A stretch of DNA of 64,000 nt from NCBI RefSeq assembly GCF_030149505.1, contig NZ_JASBRN010000040.1, forward strand, positions 1 to 64,000, read 5' to 3'. Origin of the DNA: Nocardioides sp. (GTDB lineage: Bacteria > Actinomycetota > Actinomycetes > Propionibacteriales > Nocardioidaceae). Made by a program: the position numbers and the translations under genes. Shown piece by piece: positions 17,557 to 28,289 of the stretch (the first letter of the stretch is position 1; each line of letters opens with the position of its first letter). The notes under the pieces were generated by a model that was not told where the DNA came from, did no database searches, and was given only the letters and a program-made list of their open reading frames with translations.

Positions 17557-20258
17557 GGACCTCGGCGCGGGCCACCGTCGATCCGCACGGCTGCAGGTCC
17601 GTCGGGGCTCGCCGAGGACGCGACGGATGACGCCCGAAGACGCGACGGGTCAGCCCCGAAGATGCGACGGGTCAGCGCGGACAGGTGCGCCACGAGGCGG
17701 TGGACCAGGACGCCGACGACCAGGGAGGCGAGGGTGGCGAGGAGCGGGTGGTCGACCTCGAGATGGGGGTAGACCTGCCAGTGGGTGAGGTAGATCCACA
17801 GCGAGGCGGCGGCGAGGGCGCTGACGAGCGGGACGAGGGCGGCCGGCACCCAGGTGCGGCGCACCCAGACCAGCGCGAGGGCGGCGACCAGGACGACCAG
17901 GTCACGGACAGGGTCGGTGAAGAAGCCGGGGACGGTGAGGACGAGCAGCGCCGAGACGACGGCGCGGTGGGTCGTGGTGGTGGCGCGGGCGGCAGCCCAG
18001 CCCAGGGCGACCAGCCACCAGACGACCTCGGCGCGGTGGATGACGTCGCCGCCGCGAAGCACGACGACCTCGTAGCGGGTCAGCAGCCCGACGAGGGCCA
18101 GCACCACCGGGAACCAGAAGGGGTGCCGACGGTCGAGCCGGTGCACCGCGGGCACGGCGGCCAGCAGCGCCAGCCCGAGCACGCACAGCACGAACGCCTC
18201 GATGAACCAGAAGTGCCAGGCCGGCTCGGTCCACGACCGCGGCCCGACGAGCTGGTTGACGAGCAGGGCAGTGGCCCAGGGGTACTGCCCGGTCAGCAGC
18301 GTCACGCCCCCGATCCACAGCACCGACGGCACGGCCACCCGGGCTGCGCTGCGCACCAGCGCCCGCACCCGCTCGCGCCGCTGCGGCGACCCCAGCGCGA
18401 ACCGGCCCAGGTTGAAGCCCATCAGCACCAGCAGCAGGTGCGCGCCGCCGGTGAGGTCGAGCAGGTTGCCGTGGGTCCCGACGATCGCCACGATCGCCAG
18501 CGCCCGCAGCAGCACGCCGGTCTCGACGGCCCGCCACCCGCGCGGTGCCCGCCGGGCCGGCGCGGCGACGAGGGTCCCGACCGGGCGCAGGTGCCAGTCG
18601 TCGGGGAGACCGCCGAGCAGCTGCTCGAGCCGCACCGACGCCTCGACGTACGACAGGGAGTCGCCGCCCAGCGAGGCGAAGGAGTCCCGGGGCGCGACCG
18701 GTCGGCCGAGCACCGCCGAGAGCACCCCCGCCGCGGACGGCGAGGAGGCCGTCGCGGCACAGGAGCCGCCGGCCGTCACGTACCGCTCGGGGCGCCGGGC
18801 CAGCGCGGCGACGCGCTGGCGGTCGGGCTTGCCGGAGGCGAGCAGCGGCCGCTCCTCCAGGGGTACGACGGTGACGGCCGCCGCGGGGACCCCGGCGAGT
18901 CGCGCGGTGCGGGCGACCAGGTCGGCGAGCCCCTCGCGGTCCGCGGGGGTCGAGGCCGCGCGACCGACCGGGTCGGCGCCGTCCGCGGGAGCCTGGGCAG
19001 CGGCGGGCGCGGAGGCGGGCACCGAGGTGGGCACTGAGGCGCGCACGACGCCGACGGCCACCCGGTCCCCGGCGTCCACGACGAGCGCGTCGACGCCCTC
19101 GGCGGCGAGCCCGGACTCGACCCGGTCGAGGTCGACGCGCAGCCCGAGCACCTTGGCGAAGCGGCTGCGCCGTCCGACCACCCGCCACAGGCCGTCGGCG
19201 TCCTGGCGCCCGAGGTCGCCGGTGCGCAGCTCGGTGAGGTCGTGACCGCGGGCGAGGTCCTCGCGGGTCTCGGCGTAGCCCATCATCACATTGGGCCCGC
19301 TGTAGACCAGCTCCCCGACGCCCTCGGGCTGGCCGGCCACCGGCTCGAGCCGCAGGTCGCCGCCGGGCACGGGCACGCCGACGCAGTCGGGTCGTTCGGC
19401 GGCCAGGTGCGGCGGCAGGTAGGCCATCCGGGCAGTGGCCTCGGTCTGGCCGTACATCACCACGAGGTCGAAGCCGCCGCGCTCCCCGCGCTCGGCCCAG
19501 GACCGCACGGTCTCCGGTGCCATCCGGCCACCGGCCTGGGTCAGCACCCGCACGGAGGGGTGCTGCCCGGCGGCCAGCCGGGCGGCGGCACCGGAGACCT
19601 CGAGCATCTCGAAGGAGTGCGGCACACCGGCCACGCTGGTGACGCCGTGGCGGTCGACGGCCGTCCAGAAGCAGGGGTCGACGACGGAGGTCCCCGTCAG
19701 CACGACGGCCGCGCCGACGGCGAGGTGCGAGTGCAGGACCGAGAGCCCGTAGCAGTAGTGCAGCGGCAGCGCGGTGACGCCCACGTCGTCGGGCGTCAGC
19801 CCGAGGTAGTCGGCGATCGCCTCGGCGTTGGCCTGCACGGCCCGGGCGGAGAGCCGCACGAGCCGCGGGCTGCCGGTGCTGCCGGAGGTCGACATCAGCA
19901 GCGCGAGGTCGGGGTGCGGCGCAGGTGCGCCGGGCCGCGCGCCGAAGCGCGCCTCGAGCTCGTCGGTCGACCGGGCCGGGTCGGTCAGCAGCACGGGCCG
20001 GCCGACCGCCAAGCAGGCGAGGTAGGTGACGACGTCCTCGAGCCGGGGCCCCACCGCCAGCAGCAGCGGCTCCGCCACCCGGGCGGCGTGCCGGTCGGCG
20101 GCCGCCTCGACCAGCCGCGCCAGCTCGGCGTACGACGTCGTGCCGGCCTCCCCGAGCAGGGCCGGCCGCTCCCCGTGCCGCCCCAGGCCCCGGGCCAGGG
20201 CGACCCCGCGCGGGGACGCGTCGGCGTCCTGGATCGCGCGCACGGGCAGGAGGGTCAT
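17547..20258 (-). CDS. Adenylation-carrier-acyltransferase fusion, iron-box controlled
   Basis: A 903-residue fusion. An AMP-binding adenylation domain comes first (LLMSTSGSTGSPR, YGQTEATARM, ELRTGDLG, final lysine in ASGKPDR). A carrier domain follows, with the phosphopantetheine serine in LGGDSLSYVEA near residue 550. A membrane acyltransferase-3 domain of about ten helices ends the chain (AIVGTHGNLL, HWQVYPHLE). It should activate an acid, hold it as a thioester and pass it to a membrane-associated acceptor. An IdeR-type box over its promoter suggests siderophore or envelope modification under iron limitation. Its last 30 codons or so are made of 22-bp repeat units. Confidence 0.82.
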   Translation of the reverse strand: MTLLPVRAIQDADASPRGVALARGLGRHGERPALLGEAGTTSYAELARLVEAAADRHAARVAEPLLLAVGPRLEDVVTYLACLAVGRPVLLTDPARSTDELEARFGARPGAPAPHPDLALLMSTSGSTGSPRLVRLSARAVQANAEAIADYLGLTPDDVGVTALPLHYCYGLSVLHSHLAVGAAVVLTGTSVVDPCFWTAVDRHGVTSVAGVPHSFEMLEVSGAAARLAAGQHPSVRVLTQAGGRMAPETVRSWAERGERGGFDLVVMYGQTEATARMAYLPPHLAAERPDCVGVPVPGGDLRLEPVAGQPEGVGELVYSGPNVMMGYAETREDLARGHDLTELRTGDLGRQDADGLWRVVGRRSRFAKVLGLRVDLDRVESGLAAEGVDALVVDAGDRVAVGVVRASVPTSVPASAPAAAQAPADGADPVGRAASTPADREGLADLVARTARLAGVPAAAVTVVPLEERPLLASGKPDRQRVAALARRPERYVTAGGSCAATASSPSAAGVLSAVLGRPVAPRDSFASLGGDSLSYVEASVRLEQLLGGLPDDWHLRPVGTLVAAPARRAPRGWRAVETGVLLRALAIVAIVGTHGNLLDLTGGAHLLLVLMGFNLGRFALGSPQRRERVRALVRSAARVAVPSVLWIGGVTLLTGQYPWATALLVNQLVGPRSWTEPAWHFWFIEAFVLCVLGLALLAAVPAVHRLDRRHPFWFPVVLALVGLLTRYEVVVLRGGDVIHRAEVVWWLVALGWAAARATTTTHRAVVSALLVLTVPGFFTDPVRDLVVLVAALALVWVRRTWVPAALVPLVSALAAASLWIYLTHWQVYPHLEVDHPLLATLASLVVGVLVHRLVAHLSALTRRIFGADPSRLRASSVASSASPDGPAAVRIDGGPRRGPHR
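17603..17690 (-). repeat. 22-bp array, locus 3 (inside the fusion gene's 3' end)
   Basis: Four units at 17603, 17625, 17647 and 17669, in reverse orientation relative to locus 2, each containing GCGACGG-type cores. They encode the C-terminal tail TRRIFGADPSRLRASSVASS of the synthetase fusion and face back towards locus 2. Confidence 0.8.
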
Positions 20259-20265
20259 GCGGACA

Positions 20266-20271
20266 AGAGTA
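20266..20271 (-). promoter_or_regulatory. -10 hexamer TACTCT, leaderless start
   Basis: On the complement, TACTCT is followed by seven bases and then ATG 20258. It overlaps the iron box, so repressor binding would exclude polymerase. Confidence 0.5.
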
Positions 20272-20288
20272 AGGCAAGCCTCACCTAC
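20270..20288 (-). promoter_or_regulatory. IdeR/DtxR-type iron box before the fusion gene
   Basis: Read on the complement, TAGGTGAGGCTTGCCTTA matches the DtxR/IdeR/DmdR iron box at about 13 of 19 positions, with AGGT and GCCT half-site cores intact. It covers the predicted promoter of the 20258 gene. Confidence 0.65.
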
Positions 20289-20512
20289 CTCCTAGTGTCG
20301 TCCACGTCACCCCCGGACGACTGCCGACCTCGACGCACCGGGTCGCGCGACGCCAGGTGGACCAGACCACCCCCTCCTCCGAACGGCCAGTCCTCGCCTG
20401 GGCGCGGGCCAATTCCGCCGTTCCCCGGCGCGGAGGGCCCCTGGTGTGGACATGCTGGGCGCGCCGTTGTCTGGGAGGGCTGCGGTTCATCTACATGGGA
20501 GGACGTTTCACC

Positions 20513-21556
20513 ATGCACTCACGCATGTTCCGGAACGGTGTCGTCACCGGCACCGTCACCCTCGCTCTCGCCCTGGGCGGTGTCGCCGTCACCGGCGGCG
20601 CGGCCCAGGCAGCCGGCTCCTCGGCCGACCGCGAGGTCAGCTCGCAGTGCCAGCAGGCCCGCAAGGACCTCAGCAAGGCCAAGAAGCAGCTGCGCAAGGC
20701 CAAGCGCTCCGACAACGCCGCCAAGGTCCGCAAGGCCAAGAAGCGGGTCAAGGCCGAGAAGCGCGACGTGCGCACGGCCTGCGCGCCCGCCCCGGTCACC
20801 CAGGAGACGGTGCTCGAGCAGGTCCAGCAGGGCTCGCTCGCGCTCGACGGGATCGACCTCAACGGCCTCACCGCGGTGCTGCCCCCCGAGGCCGCTGCCG
20901 CCATCCAGGCGCTCATCGCCCAGCTCCAGGCCGGTCTCGACCAGGTCCAGGGCCAGGCCGAGGTCCCCGGCCTCGACACCGCGCAGCTCGAGGCGCTCCT
21001 CGCGGCCGTCCAGGCCATGGACCCGGCCGGCGTCGCCGCCGCGCTCCAGGGCCTGCTCGGCGAGCTGACCGCCATCGGCGGCGGCCCCGAGGCCATGGCC
21101 ACGCTGATCCAGCTGCTCCAGGGCGGCCTGCCGACCGGCGACCTGCCGATCGCCGGCATCCCGCAGCTCGAGGACCTCATCGGTCAGCTCACCGCACAGC
21201 TCGGCGGCCTCGCCGGCGGCGGCCTGCCCACCGACCCGGCCGCGGTCCAGGCCGCGATCGCGCAGTTCATCGGCACCATCGAGGCGATCTCCGGCAACGT
21301 CGGCGGCGACTCCGCCCCGTGGCTCGGCGCCCTCACCGAGATGGTCGACCAGCTCGGTGCCCTCGGCGCGCTCGTGCCCGGTGGCGCTGGCTCCGGCGCG
21401 ATCCTGGGCCAGGTCATCAGCGGCCTGCTGTTCTTCGCCCAGCCCGGTGTCGACCCGCTCGGCCAGCTGCAGGGCATCCTCGCCGGCCCCGGTGGCATCG
21501 GCAGCGTCCTGGACCTGCTCGGTCTCGGCGACCTGCTGGGCGGCCTGCTCGGCTGA
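20513..21556 (+). CDS. Secreted helical protein with basic coiled segment, unknown function
   Basis: A 347-residue exported protein. The signal peptide ends around GGAAQA. The mature chain begins with a Lys/Arg-rich helical segment bounded by two cysteines (SSQCQQARKDL to VRTAC, residues about 44-85). A long run rich in Ala, Gly, Leu and Gln follows, with amphipathic-helix periodicity and a hydrophobic C-terminus (LLGLGDLLGGLLG). I recognise no family. ATG 20513 has GGAGGA at 20499-20504. Some 220 bases separate it from the divergent iron-box gene, and it ends before a strong terminator. Confidence 0.7.
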   Translation: MHSRMFRNGVVTGTVTLALALGGVAVTGGAAQAAGSSADREVSSQCQQARKDLSKAKKQLRKAKRSDNAAKVRKAKKRVKAEKRDVRTACAPAPVTQETVLEQVQQGSLALDGIDLNGLTAVLPPEAAAAIQALIAQLQAGLDQVQGQAEVPGLDTAQLEALLAAVQAMDPAGVAAALQGLLGELTAIGGGPEAMATLIQLLQGGLPTGDLPIAGIPQLEDLIGQLTAQLGGLAGGGLPTDPAAVQAAIAQFIGTIEAISGNVGGDSAPWLGALTEMVDQLGALGALVPGGAGSGAILGQVISGLLFFAQPGVDPLGQLQGILAGPGGIGSVLDLLGLGDLLGGLLG

Positions 21557-21588
21557 TCGCTGGTAGCACCGCACCGGCACAGACACAC

Positions 21589-21627
21589 GCGAGAGCCGCG
21601 GCCCCCTCGGGGACCGCGGCTCTTCGC
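21589..21627. terminator. Bidirectional terminator hairpin
   Basis: AGAGCCGCGG (21592-21601) pairs with CCGCGGCTCT (21614-21623), with a further CCCC/GGGG pairing inside. It lies between convergent genes ending at 21556 and 21668. Confidence 0.8.
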
Positions 21628-21667
21628 GTTGCCGGACCGCCGACGACGTACGCCGCCGGCAGATGGC

Positions 21668-24072
<2,405 letters not shown>

Positions 24073-24076
<4 letters not shown>

Positions 24077-24969
24077 GCTGGGGAGTCCCCTCTGCTGGTG
24101 CTGCTCGTTCTCGCGGCCGCGGCGGTGCGGGCGCGCTGCTTCTTGGTCTGCAGGATGAGTGCCGAGATCTCCTCCACCGACTTGGCCGAGGAGTCCACGA
24201 CGGGCAGCCGGTGGGCCTCGAAGAGCTCCTTGGCGCGCCGCAGCTCCCAGCGGCACTGCTCCGGGGAGGCGTAGCGGGAGCCGGGGCGGCGCTCGTTGCG
24301 CACCCGGCTGAGCCGCTCCACGGTCGTCACCAGGCCGAAGCACCGGTCGGCGAGGTCGGCCACGGGCCGCGGCAGGGCGGAGTCCTCGAGGTCCTCGTCG
24401 ACGAGCGGGTAGTTGGCGACGTACAGCCCGTGCTGGAGCGCGAGGTACATGCTCGTCGGCGTCTTGCCGCACCGCGAGGGCGCCAGCAGGATCACGTCGG
24501 CCTTGTCGAGCGCGCGCAGCGACTGCCCGTCGTCGTGCTCGATGGTGAACTCCACCGCCGCCATCCGGGCGTTGTAGCGCTTGATGTCGCCGACGCCGTG
24601 CAGGCGGGCGGCCTGGCGGATGCCGCGCTGGCCGAGCAACGACTCCACGCGGCTCATGTGAAGGTCGAAGAAGTCGATGACCGGCGCCTTGGTGAGGTTG
24701 AGCTCGTGGCGCACGTCGTCGGCGGCCGCGGTGCAGAAGACCAGCGGCGTGACCGGCCCGGCAGCGACCTCGTCGAGCATCGCGACGATCTCCCGCGCCT
24801 GCTCGACGCCCGCGATGAACGGGATCGTGGTGCGCTCGAAGGTCAGCTCGGGGAACTGCAGCAGCAGCGCGTTGCCCATCGTCTCCGCGCTGATGCCGGT
24901 GGAGTCGGAGAGGAAGTAGACCGGTACGACGCCGTCGTGCTCGCCCACGCTCCCCACCTCGCTCTCCAC
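24073..24969 (-). CDS. ppsR: PEP synthase regulatory protein (bifunctional kinase/pyrophosphorylase)
   Basis: A 298-residue DUF299 protein that inactivates PEP synthase by ADP-dependent phosphorylation and reactivates it by phosphate-dependent dephosphorylation. Seen in the sequence: [20 protein letters not shown] at the N-terminus, the P-loop-like [15 protein letters not shown] near residue 165, and the YPLVDEDLE segment. The tail ([15 protein letters not shown]) is low complexity. It starts at GTG 24969 and is the first gene of the ppsR-ppsA operon. Confidence 0.92.
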
Positions 24970-25153
24970 CTCGGTCTGCTGCCGCCCTGCTCCTGGGCCC
25001 CCGACGTCGTACGCCGGGTGGCCGGCCGGGCACGGGTCGTGCCGGGTCAGGGGGACCGTAGCGCCGCGACGCCGCCACCGGCAGCCACCTGCGGCTCCGT
25101 CCGAGCCGCGGACGTGGCGCGCCTCACCCTCTGGGGCGGCAGCGCGCGCGGGA

Positions 25154-25789
25154 CTACTCGAACTCCAGCGTCACCATGACCTGTCCGATGGCTTCCTCAC
25201 GCTCCGCGTCCGTGAAGTCGATGGGGGTCGCGACCACGACCTCGATCCCGATCTGGTCGTCACCGAGGAAGAAGGCGTCATAGACCGTGAACCCGTTGTC
25301 ACCCCGTGCGCGCAACATCTCCTGCCCGTCGACGACCACCGGCTCGAGCTCCTGCACCTTGCTCGTCGTCACCCCGTTGACCCTGGACCAGTCCCGGAGC
25401 ATCGCCTGCGAGCTGCCCGGGGCCAGGACCTCTGGAAGCGTGCTCACCAGGAGCGCCAGGGAACGGCCTGGCCCGAGCACCAGTTCTCCGCCGCCCAGAC
25501 CCTCTTCGACCTGCGGGGTCGCGCCCTCCCAGATGCTGACGGCCTCGACTCCTCGGAGCAGCTCGGCGTCCAGGGGAACGGTCGCGGGGTCGGCGACGTC
25601 GCCCCACGTGTCCTCGGGCTCGGCCTCCGGCTCCCCGGTCGTAGATGGCTCGGCGGCACCCGACGACGCAGCCGCAGAGACAGGCGCTGTCCTCTCCGCG
25701 CCCTCGTCGTCCGCGCAGCCGCTCAGCGCCACACCTATCGCAAGCACCACCGCGGCGATCGGAGCACCATGAGCGACGTACGACCTCAC
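25154..25789 (-). CDS. Lipoprotein paralogue 4 of tandem cluster
   Basis: A 211-residue lipoprotein of unknown function. The signal peptide ends in the lipobox LSGC (cysteine near residue 26). A low-complexity linker follows (SSGAAEPSTTGEPEAEPEDTW), then a globular domain of about 150 residues ending IGQVMVTLEFE. GTG 25789 overlaps the stop of the upstream paralogue (GTGA). It is the last of four related genes read on this strand. It has diverged most in the middle, lacking the GLELQHARGRNGVEVVDGYL segment of its neighbours. Confidence 0.75.
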   Translation of the reverse strand: MRSYVAHGAPIAAVVLAIGVALSGCADDEGAERTAPVSAAASSGAAEPSTTGEPEAEPEDTWGDVADPATVPLDAELLRGVEAVSIWEGATPQVEEGLGGGELVLGPGRSLALLVSTLPEVLAPGSSQAMLRDWSRVNGVTTSKVQELEPVVVDGQEMLRARGDNGFTVYDAFFLGDDQIGIEVVVATPIDFTDAEREEAIGQVMVTLEFE

Positions 25790-26424
25790 TCGAACTCCAG
25801 GGTCGCCATGACCTGCCCGATGGCCTCGTCCCGCTGCGCCTCGGTGTAGTCCAGCGGTGTGGTGAAGATGACCCGGTACGCGATCGCACCGTCGGCATAC
25901 AGGTAGCCGTCGACGACCTCCACCCCGTTGCGCCCCCGCGCGTGCTGCAGCTCGAGCCCGTCGACGACCACCGGGTCGAGCACCTCGGCTCGACCCTCGA
26001 CCAGACCACTGCTCCTCGCCCAGTACCTCACTGCTTCCTCGGAGCTCGCAGGCGGGCTGAGGGTCTCGCTGCCGAGGGTCAAGGTCTGGAAGCTGCTCCG
26101 ATCGGCCGACGGGACAGCGACGATCACCGCAGACGGATTCACACGGAAGCGCGACCCCTCCCACACGCGGACGCCCTCCACCCCGTCCACCGACTTCAAC
26201 GGGACCTTCATCGTCGCCGGGTCCTCGACATCCGCCCACGTGTCCTCGGGCCCGGGCTCCGGCTCCTCGGTCGTGGACGGCTCGGCTGCACCCGACGACG
26301 GAGCCGCAGAGACGGGCGCCGGCGTCTCCGCGCCCTCGTCGTCCGCGCAGCCGCTCAGCGCCACGCCTGTCGCAAGCATCACCGCGGCGATCGGAGCACC
26401 ATGAGCGCCGACGTACGCCCTCAC
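25786..26424 (-). CDS. Lipoprotein paralogue 3 of tandem cluster
   Basis: A 212-residue lipoprotein with the same plan: signal peptide with LSGC, acidic Pro/Thr/Glu linker, and a domain holding DPATMKVPLKSVDGVEGVRVW and ending IGQVMATLEFE. The conserved VDGLELQHARGRNG is a useful family marker. The function is unknown. GTG 26424 overlaps the stop of the broken paralogue (GTGA), so the cluster is translationally coupled. Near-identity to the broken copy over long stretches indicates recent duplication or gene conversion. Confidence 0.78.
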   Translation of the reverse strand: MRAYVGAHGAPIAAVMLATGVALSGCADDEGAETPAPVSAAPSSGAAEPSTTEEPEPGPEDTWADVEDPATMKVPLKSVDGVEGVRVWEGSRFRVNPSAVIVAVPSADRSSFQTLTLGSETLSPPASSEEAVRYWARSSGLVEGRAEVLDPVVVDGLELQHARGRNGVEVVDGYLYADGAIAYRVIFTTPLDYTEAQRDEAIGQVMATLEFE

Positions 26425-27056
26425 TCGAACTCCAGCGTCGCCATGACCTGCCCGATGGCCTCGTCCCGCTGCGCCTCGGTGTAAGACAGGGGCGTCGTGA
26501 AGATGACCCGGTAGGAGATCTCCCCGTCGGAGTACAGGTAGCCGTCGACGACCTCCACCCCGTTGCGCCCTCGCGCGTGCTGCAGCTCGAGCCCGTCGAC
26601 GACCACCGGGTCGAGCACCTTGGCCCGATCCTCGAGCAGGCCGCTGTTCCGGCTCCAGTACCTGACCTCGGCCTCCGAGGTCTCCTTCCCGATCACCCTG
26701 CTGCTCCCAGCGTCAAGGTCTGGACCCCACCACCATCGGCAGGGCCTGCCACGACTACCGCTGTCGGGTTCTTGCGGAAGAGCGACCCCTCCCACACGCG
26801 GACGCTCTCCACCCCGTCCACCGACTTCAACGGGACCTTCATCGTCGCCGGGTCCTCGACATCCGCCCACGTGTCCTCGGGCTCGGCCTCCGGCTCCCCG
26901 GTCGTGGACGGCTCGGCGGCACCCGACGAGGCAGCCGTAGAGACAGGCGCTGTCCTCTCCGCGCCCTCGTCGTCCGCGCAGCCGCTCAGCGCCACACCTG
27001 TCGCAAGCACCACCGCGGCGATCGGAGCACCATGAGCGAACGACGTACGACCTCAC
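26421..27056 (-). pseudogene. Lipoprotein paralogue 2, two compensating frameshifts
   Basis: The copy has the same boundaries as its neighbours, but about four extra bases after the first codons (near 27036-27046) shift the frame. A single-base deletion in the G run near 26703-26708 restores it. The 211-codon frame stays open, yet its first 115 codons or so read as arginine-rich nonsense with no signal peptide. The real lipoprotein sequence (VALSGCADDEGAERTAP) lies in the adjacent frame. The C-terminal half (ETSEAEVRYWSRNSGLLED onwards) is normal. It is likely non-functional unless the indels are sequencing errors. Confidence 0.75.
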
Positions 27057-27706
27057 TCGAACTCCAGCGTCGCCATGACCTGCGCGATGTACTCCTCCCG
27101 CTCGGTCTCGGAGAAGTCGAGCGGAAGGAGGAAGAGCACCTCGACGGTGAGGCCCTCGACGGCGTGGACGAACCAGTCCACGAGGCTCAGGGAGCTGCTC
27201 CCGCGGGCATGCTGCAGCTGCTGCCCGTCCACGACGACGGGGTCCATGACCTCGACCGGACCCTCGGTGAAGAGGTTGCGCTTGCGCCAGTAGCGCAGCT
27301 CGGCCTCCCCCGAGCCTCGGGCCGACAGACCGTCGTAGGACTTCAGCAGCACGACTGCACTCCTCCCGGGACCGAGGAAGAGCTCGGCACCGATGGGAGT
27401 GGTCGTGGCGTCGACCCGCGCTCCCTCCCACGCCTTGACAGCGTCGAGCCCGGGGACCTTGCCCGTCGGGATGCGCACCGTCGCCGGGTCCTCGACGTCG
27501 GCGAAGGTCTCCTCGATCGCAGAGGGCGACTCCTCGGGCGTACCGGAGGCCGGGGCCGAGGTCTCGGGAGTCACCGGAGGCTGCGTCGCCCCCTCGTCCG
27601 AGGGCTCCCCCGAGCAACCGGTCACCAGCATGGCCGTGGCCGCGACGCCGCCCACTGCCTGGATCGCCAGCCTGGTCCATCCCTGTCGGCGCTCACGACG
27701 TTGCAT
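27053..27706 (-). CDS. Lipoprotein paralogue 1, first gene of tandem cluster
   Basis: A 217-residue lipoprotein. The basic N-terminus MQRRERRQGW and a hydrophobic stretch lead to the lipobox VTGC (near residue 33). An acidic linker follows, then the family domain (DPATVRIPTGKVPGLDAVKAW; VDGQQLQHARGSSSLSLVDW; end YIAQVMATLEFE). The function is unknown. It is the most divergent N-terminally and the only copy with its own promoter region, so it heads the operon. It is divergent from the ESX-type substrate pair across 184 bases, which may indicate shared regulation. Confidence 0.78.
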   Translation of the reverse strand: MQRRERRQGWTRLAIQAVGGVAATAMLVTGCSGEPSDEGATQPPVTPETSAPASGTPEESPSAIEETFADVEDPATVRIPTGKVPGLDAVKAWEGARVDATTTPIGAELFLGPGRSAVVLLKSYDGLSARGSGEAELRYWRKRNLFTEGPVEVMDPVVVDGQQLQHARGSSSLSLVDWFVHAVEGLTVEVLFLLPLDFSETEREEYIAQVMATLEFE

Positions 27707-27890
27707 GGAGCCGGTTCTGCCCCGCGGGTCTCGCGGCAAAACCCGCGGCTCCTGCCGCTCACGTGCGTGGCGAGGATTGAGGACCTCGCCGATAGGGAAA
27801 GCACGTGGACGAGCCTTTACCATCGCGTCCGCGGGGGTAAAGGAAGAGCGACCTGCAACGACTCGATGACGGCTTTCGGGAGGCTGGACC

Positions 27891-28289
27891 ATGGTGGCCA
27901 TCAGCGGTGACGGATCACCCATCGACATGGGAGCGATCATGCAGTTCCTCCAGGAGCTGCGGATCGACACCGAGACCATCGCGGCCATCACCGAGGCCCT
28001 CCAGGAGGGCAGGGAGCAGGCCACCTACGAGCCGGCGCAGGTCCCCCAGTCCCGTTTCGGCACGCTGCCCAACGGCAGCGCCCTGGGGCACCACACCGAG
28101 CTCGCGCGCCGCGCCGTCAAGGAGACGCTCGTGACGATGGTGCACGACCTCCAGCACTACGACGACGGCGTCGAGACCTTCCGCAAGGGCTTCAACGTGG
28201 CGGACCAGCACGCCCAGGAGGATCTCGATCGCATCGCCGCCGAGGTCGGCAGCGTGCGCTCCGCGACCGAGGGAGGACTCGACCGATGA
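27891..28289 (+). CDS. EspC/WXG100-like helical type VII substrate candidate
   Basis: A 132-residue, cysteine-free, mostly helical protein. Its size and amphipathic-helix pattern (ELARRAVKETLVTMVHDLQHY, then VETFRKGFNVADQHAQEDLDRI) fit the EspC-like/WXG100 group of type VII secretion substrates. A classic WXG turn is not visible. ATG 27891 has GGGAGG at 27878-27883. Its stop overlaps the next gene's start (ATGA), as substrate pairs commonly do. No ESX ATPase lies in the window. The assignment is by layout and composition. Confidence 0.6.
   Translation: MVAISGDGSPIDMGAIMQFLQELRIDTETIAAITEALQEGREQATYEPAQVPQSRFGTLPNGSALGHHTELARRAVKETLVTMVHDLQHYDDGVETFRKGFNVADQHAQEDLDRIAAEVGSVRSATEGGLDR

Noticed and set aside
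16444-17690. CRISPR array
   Set aside because: The 22-bp units abut each other with no unique spacers and no cas genes occur. The period and two-armed orientation do not fit CRISPR.
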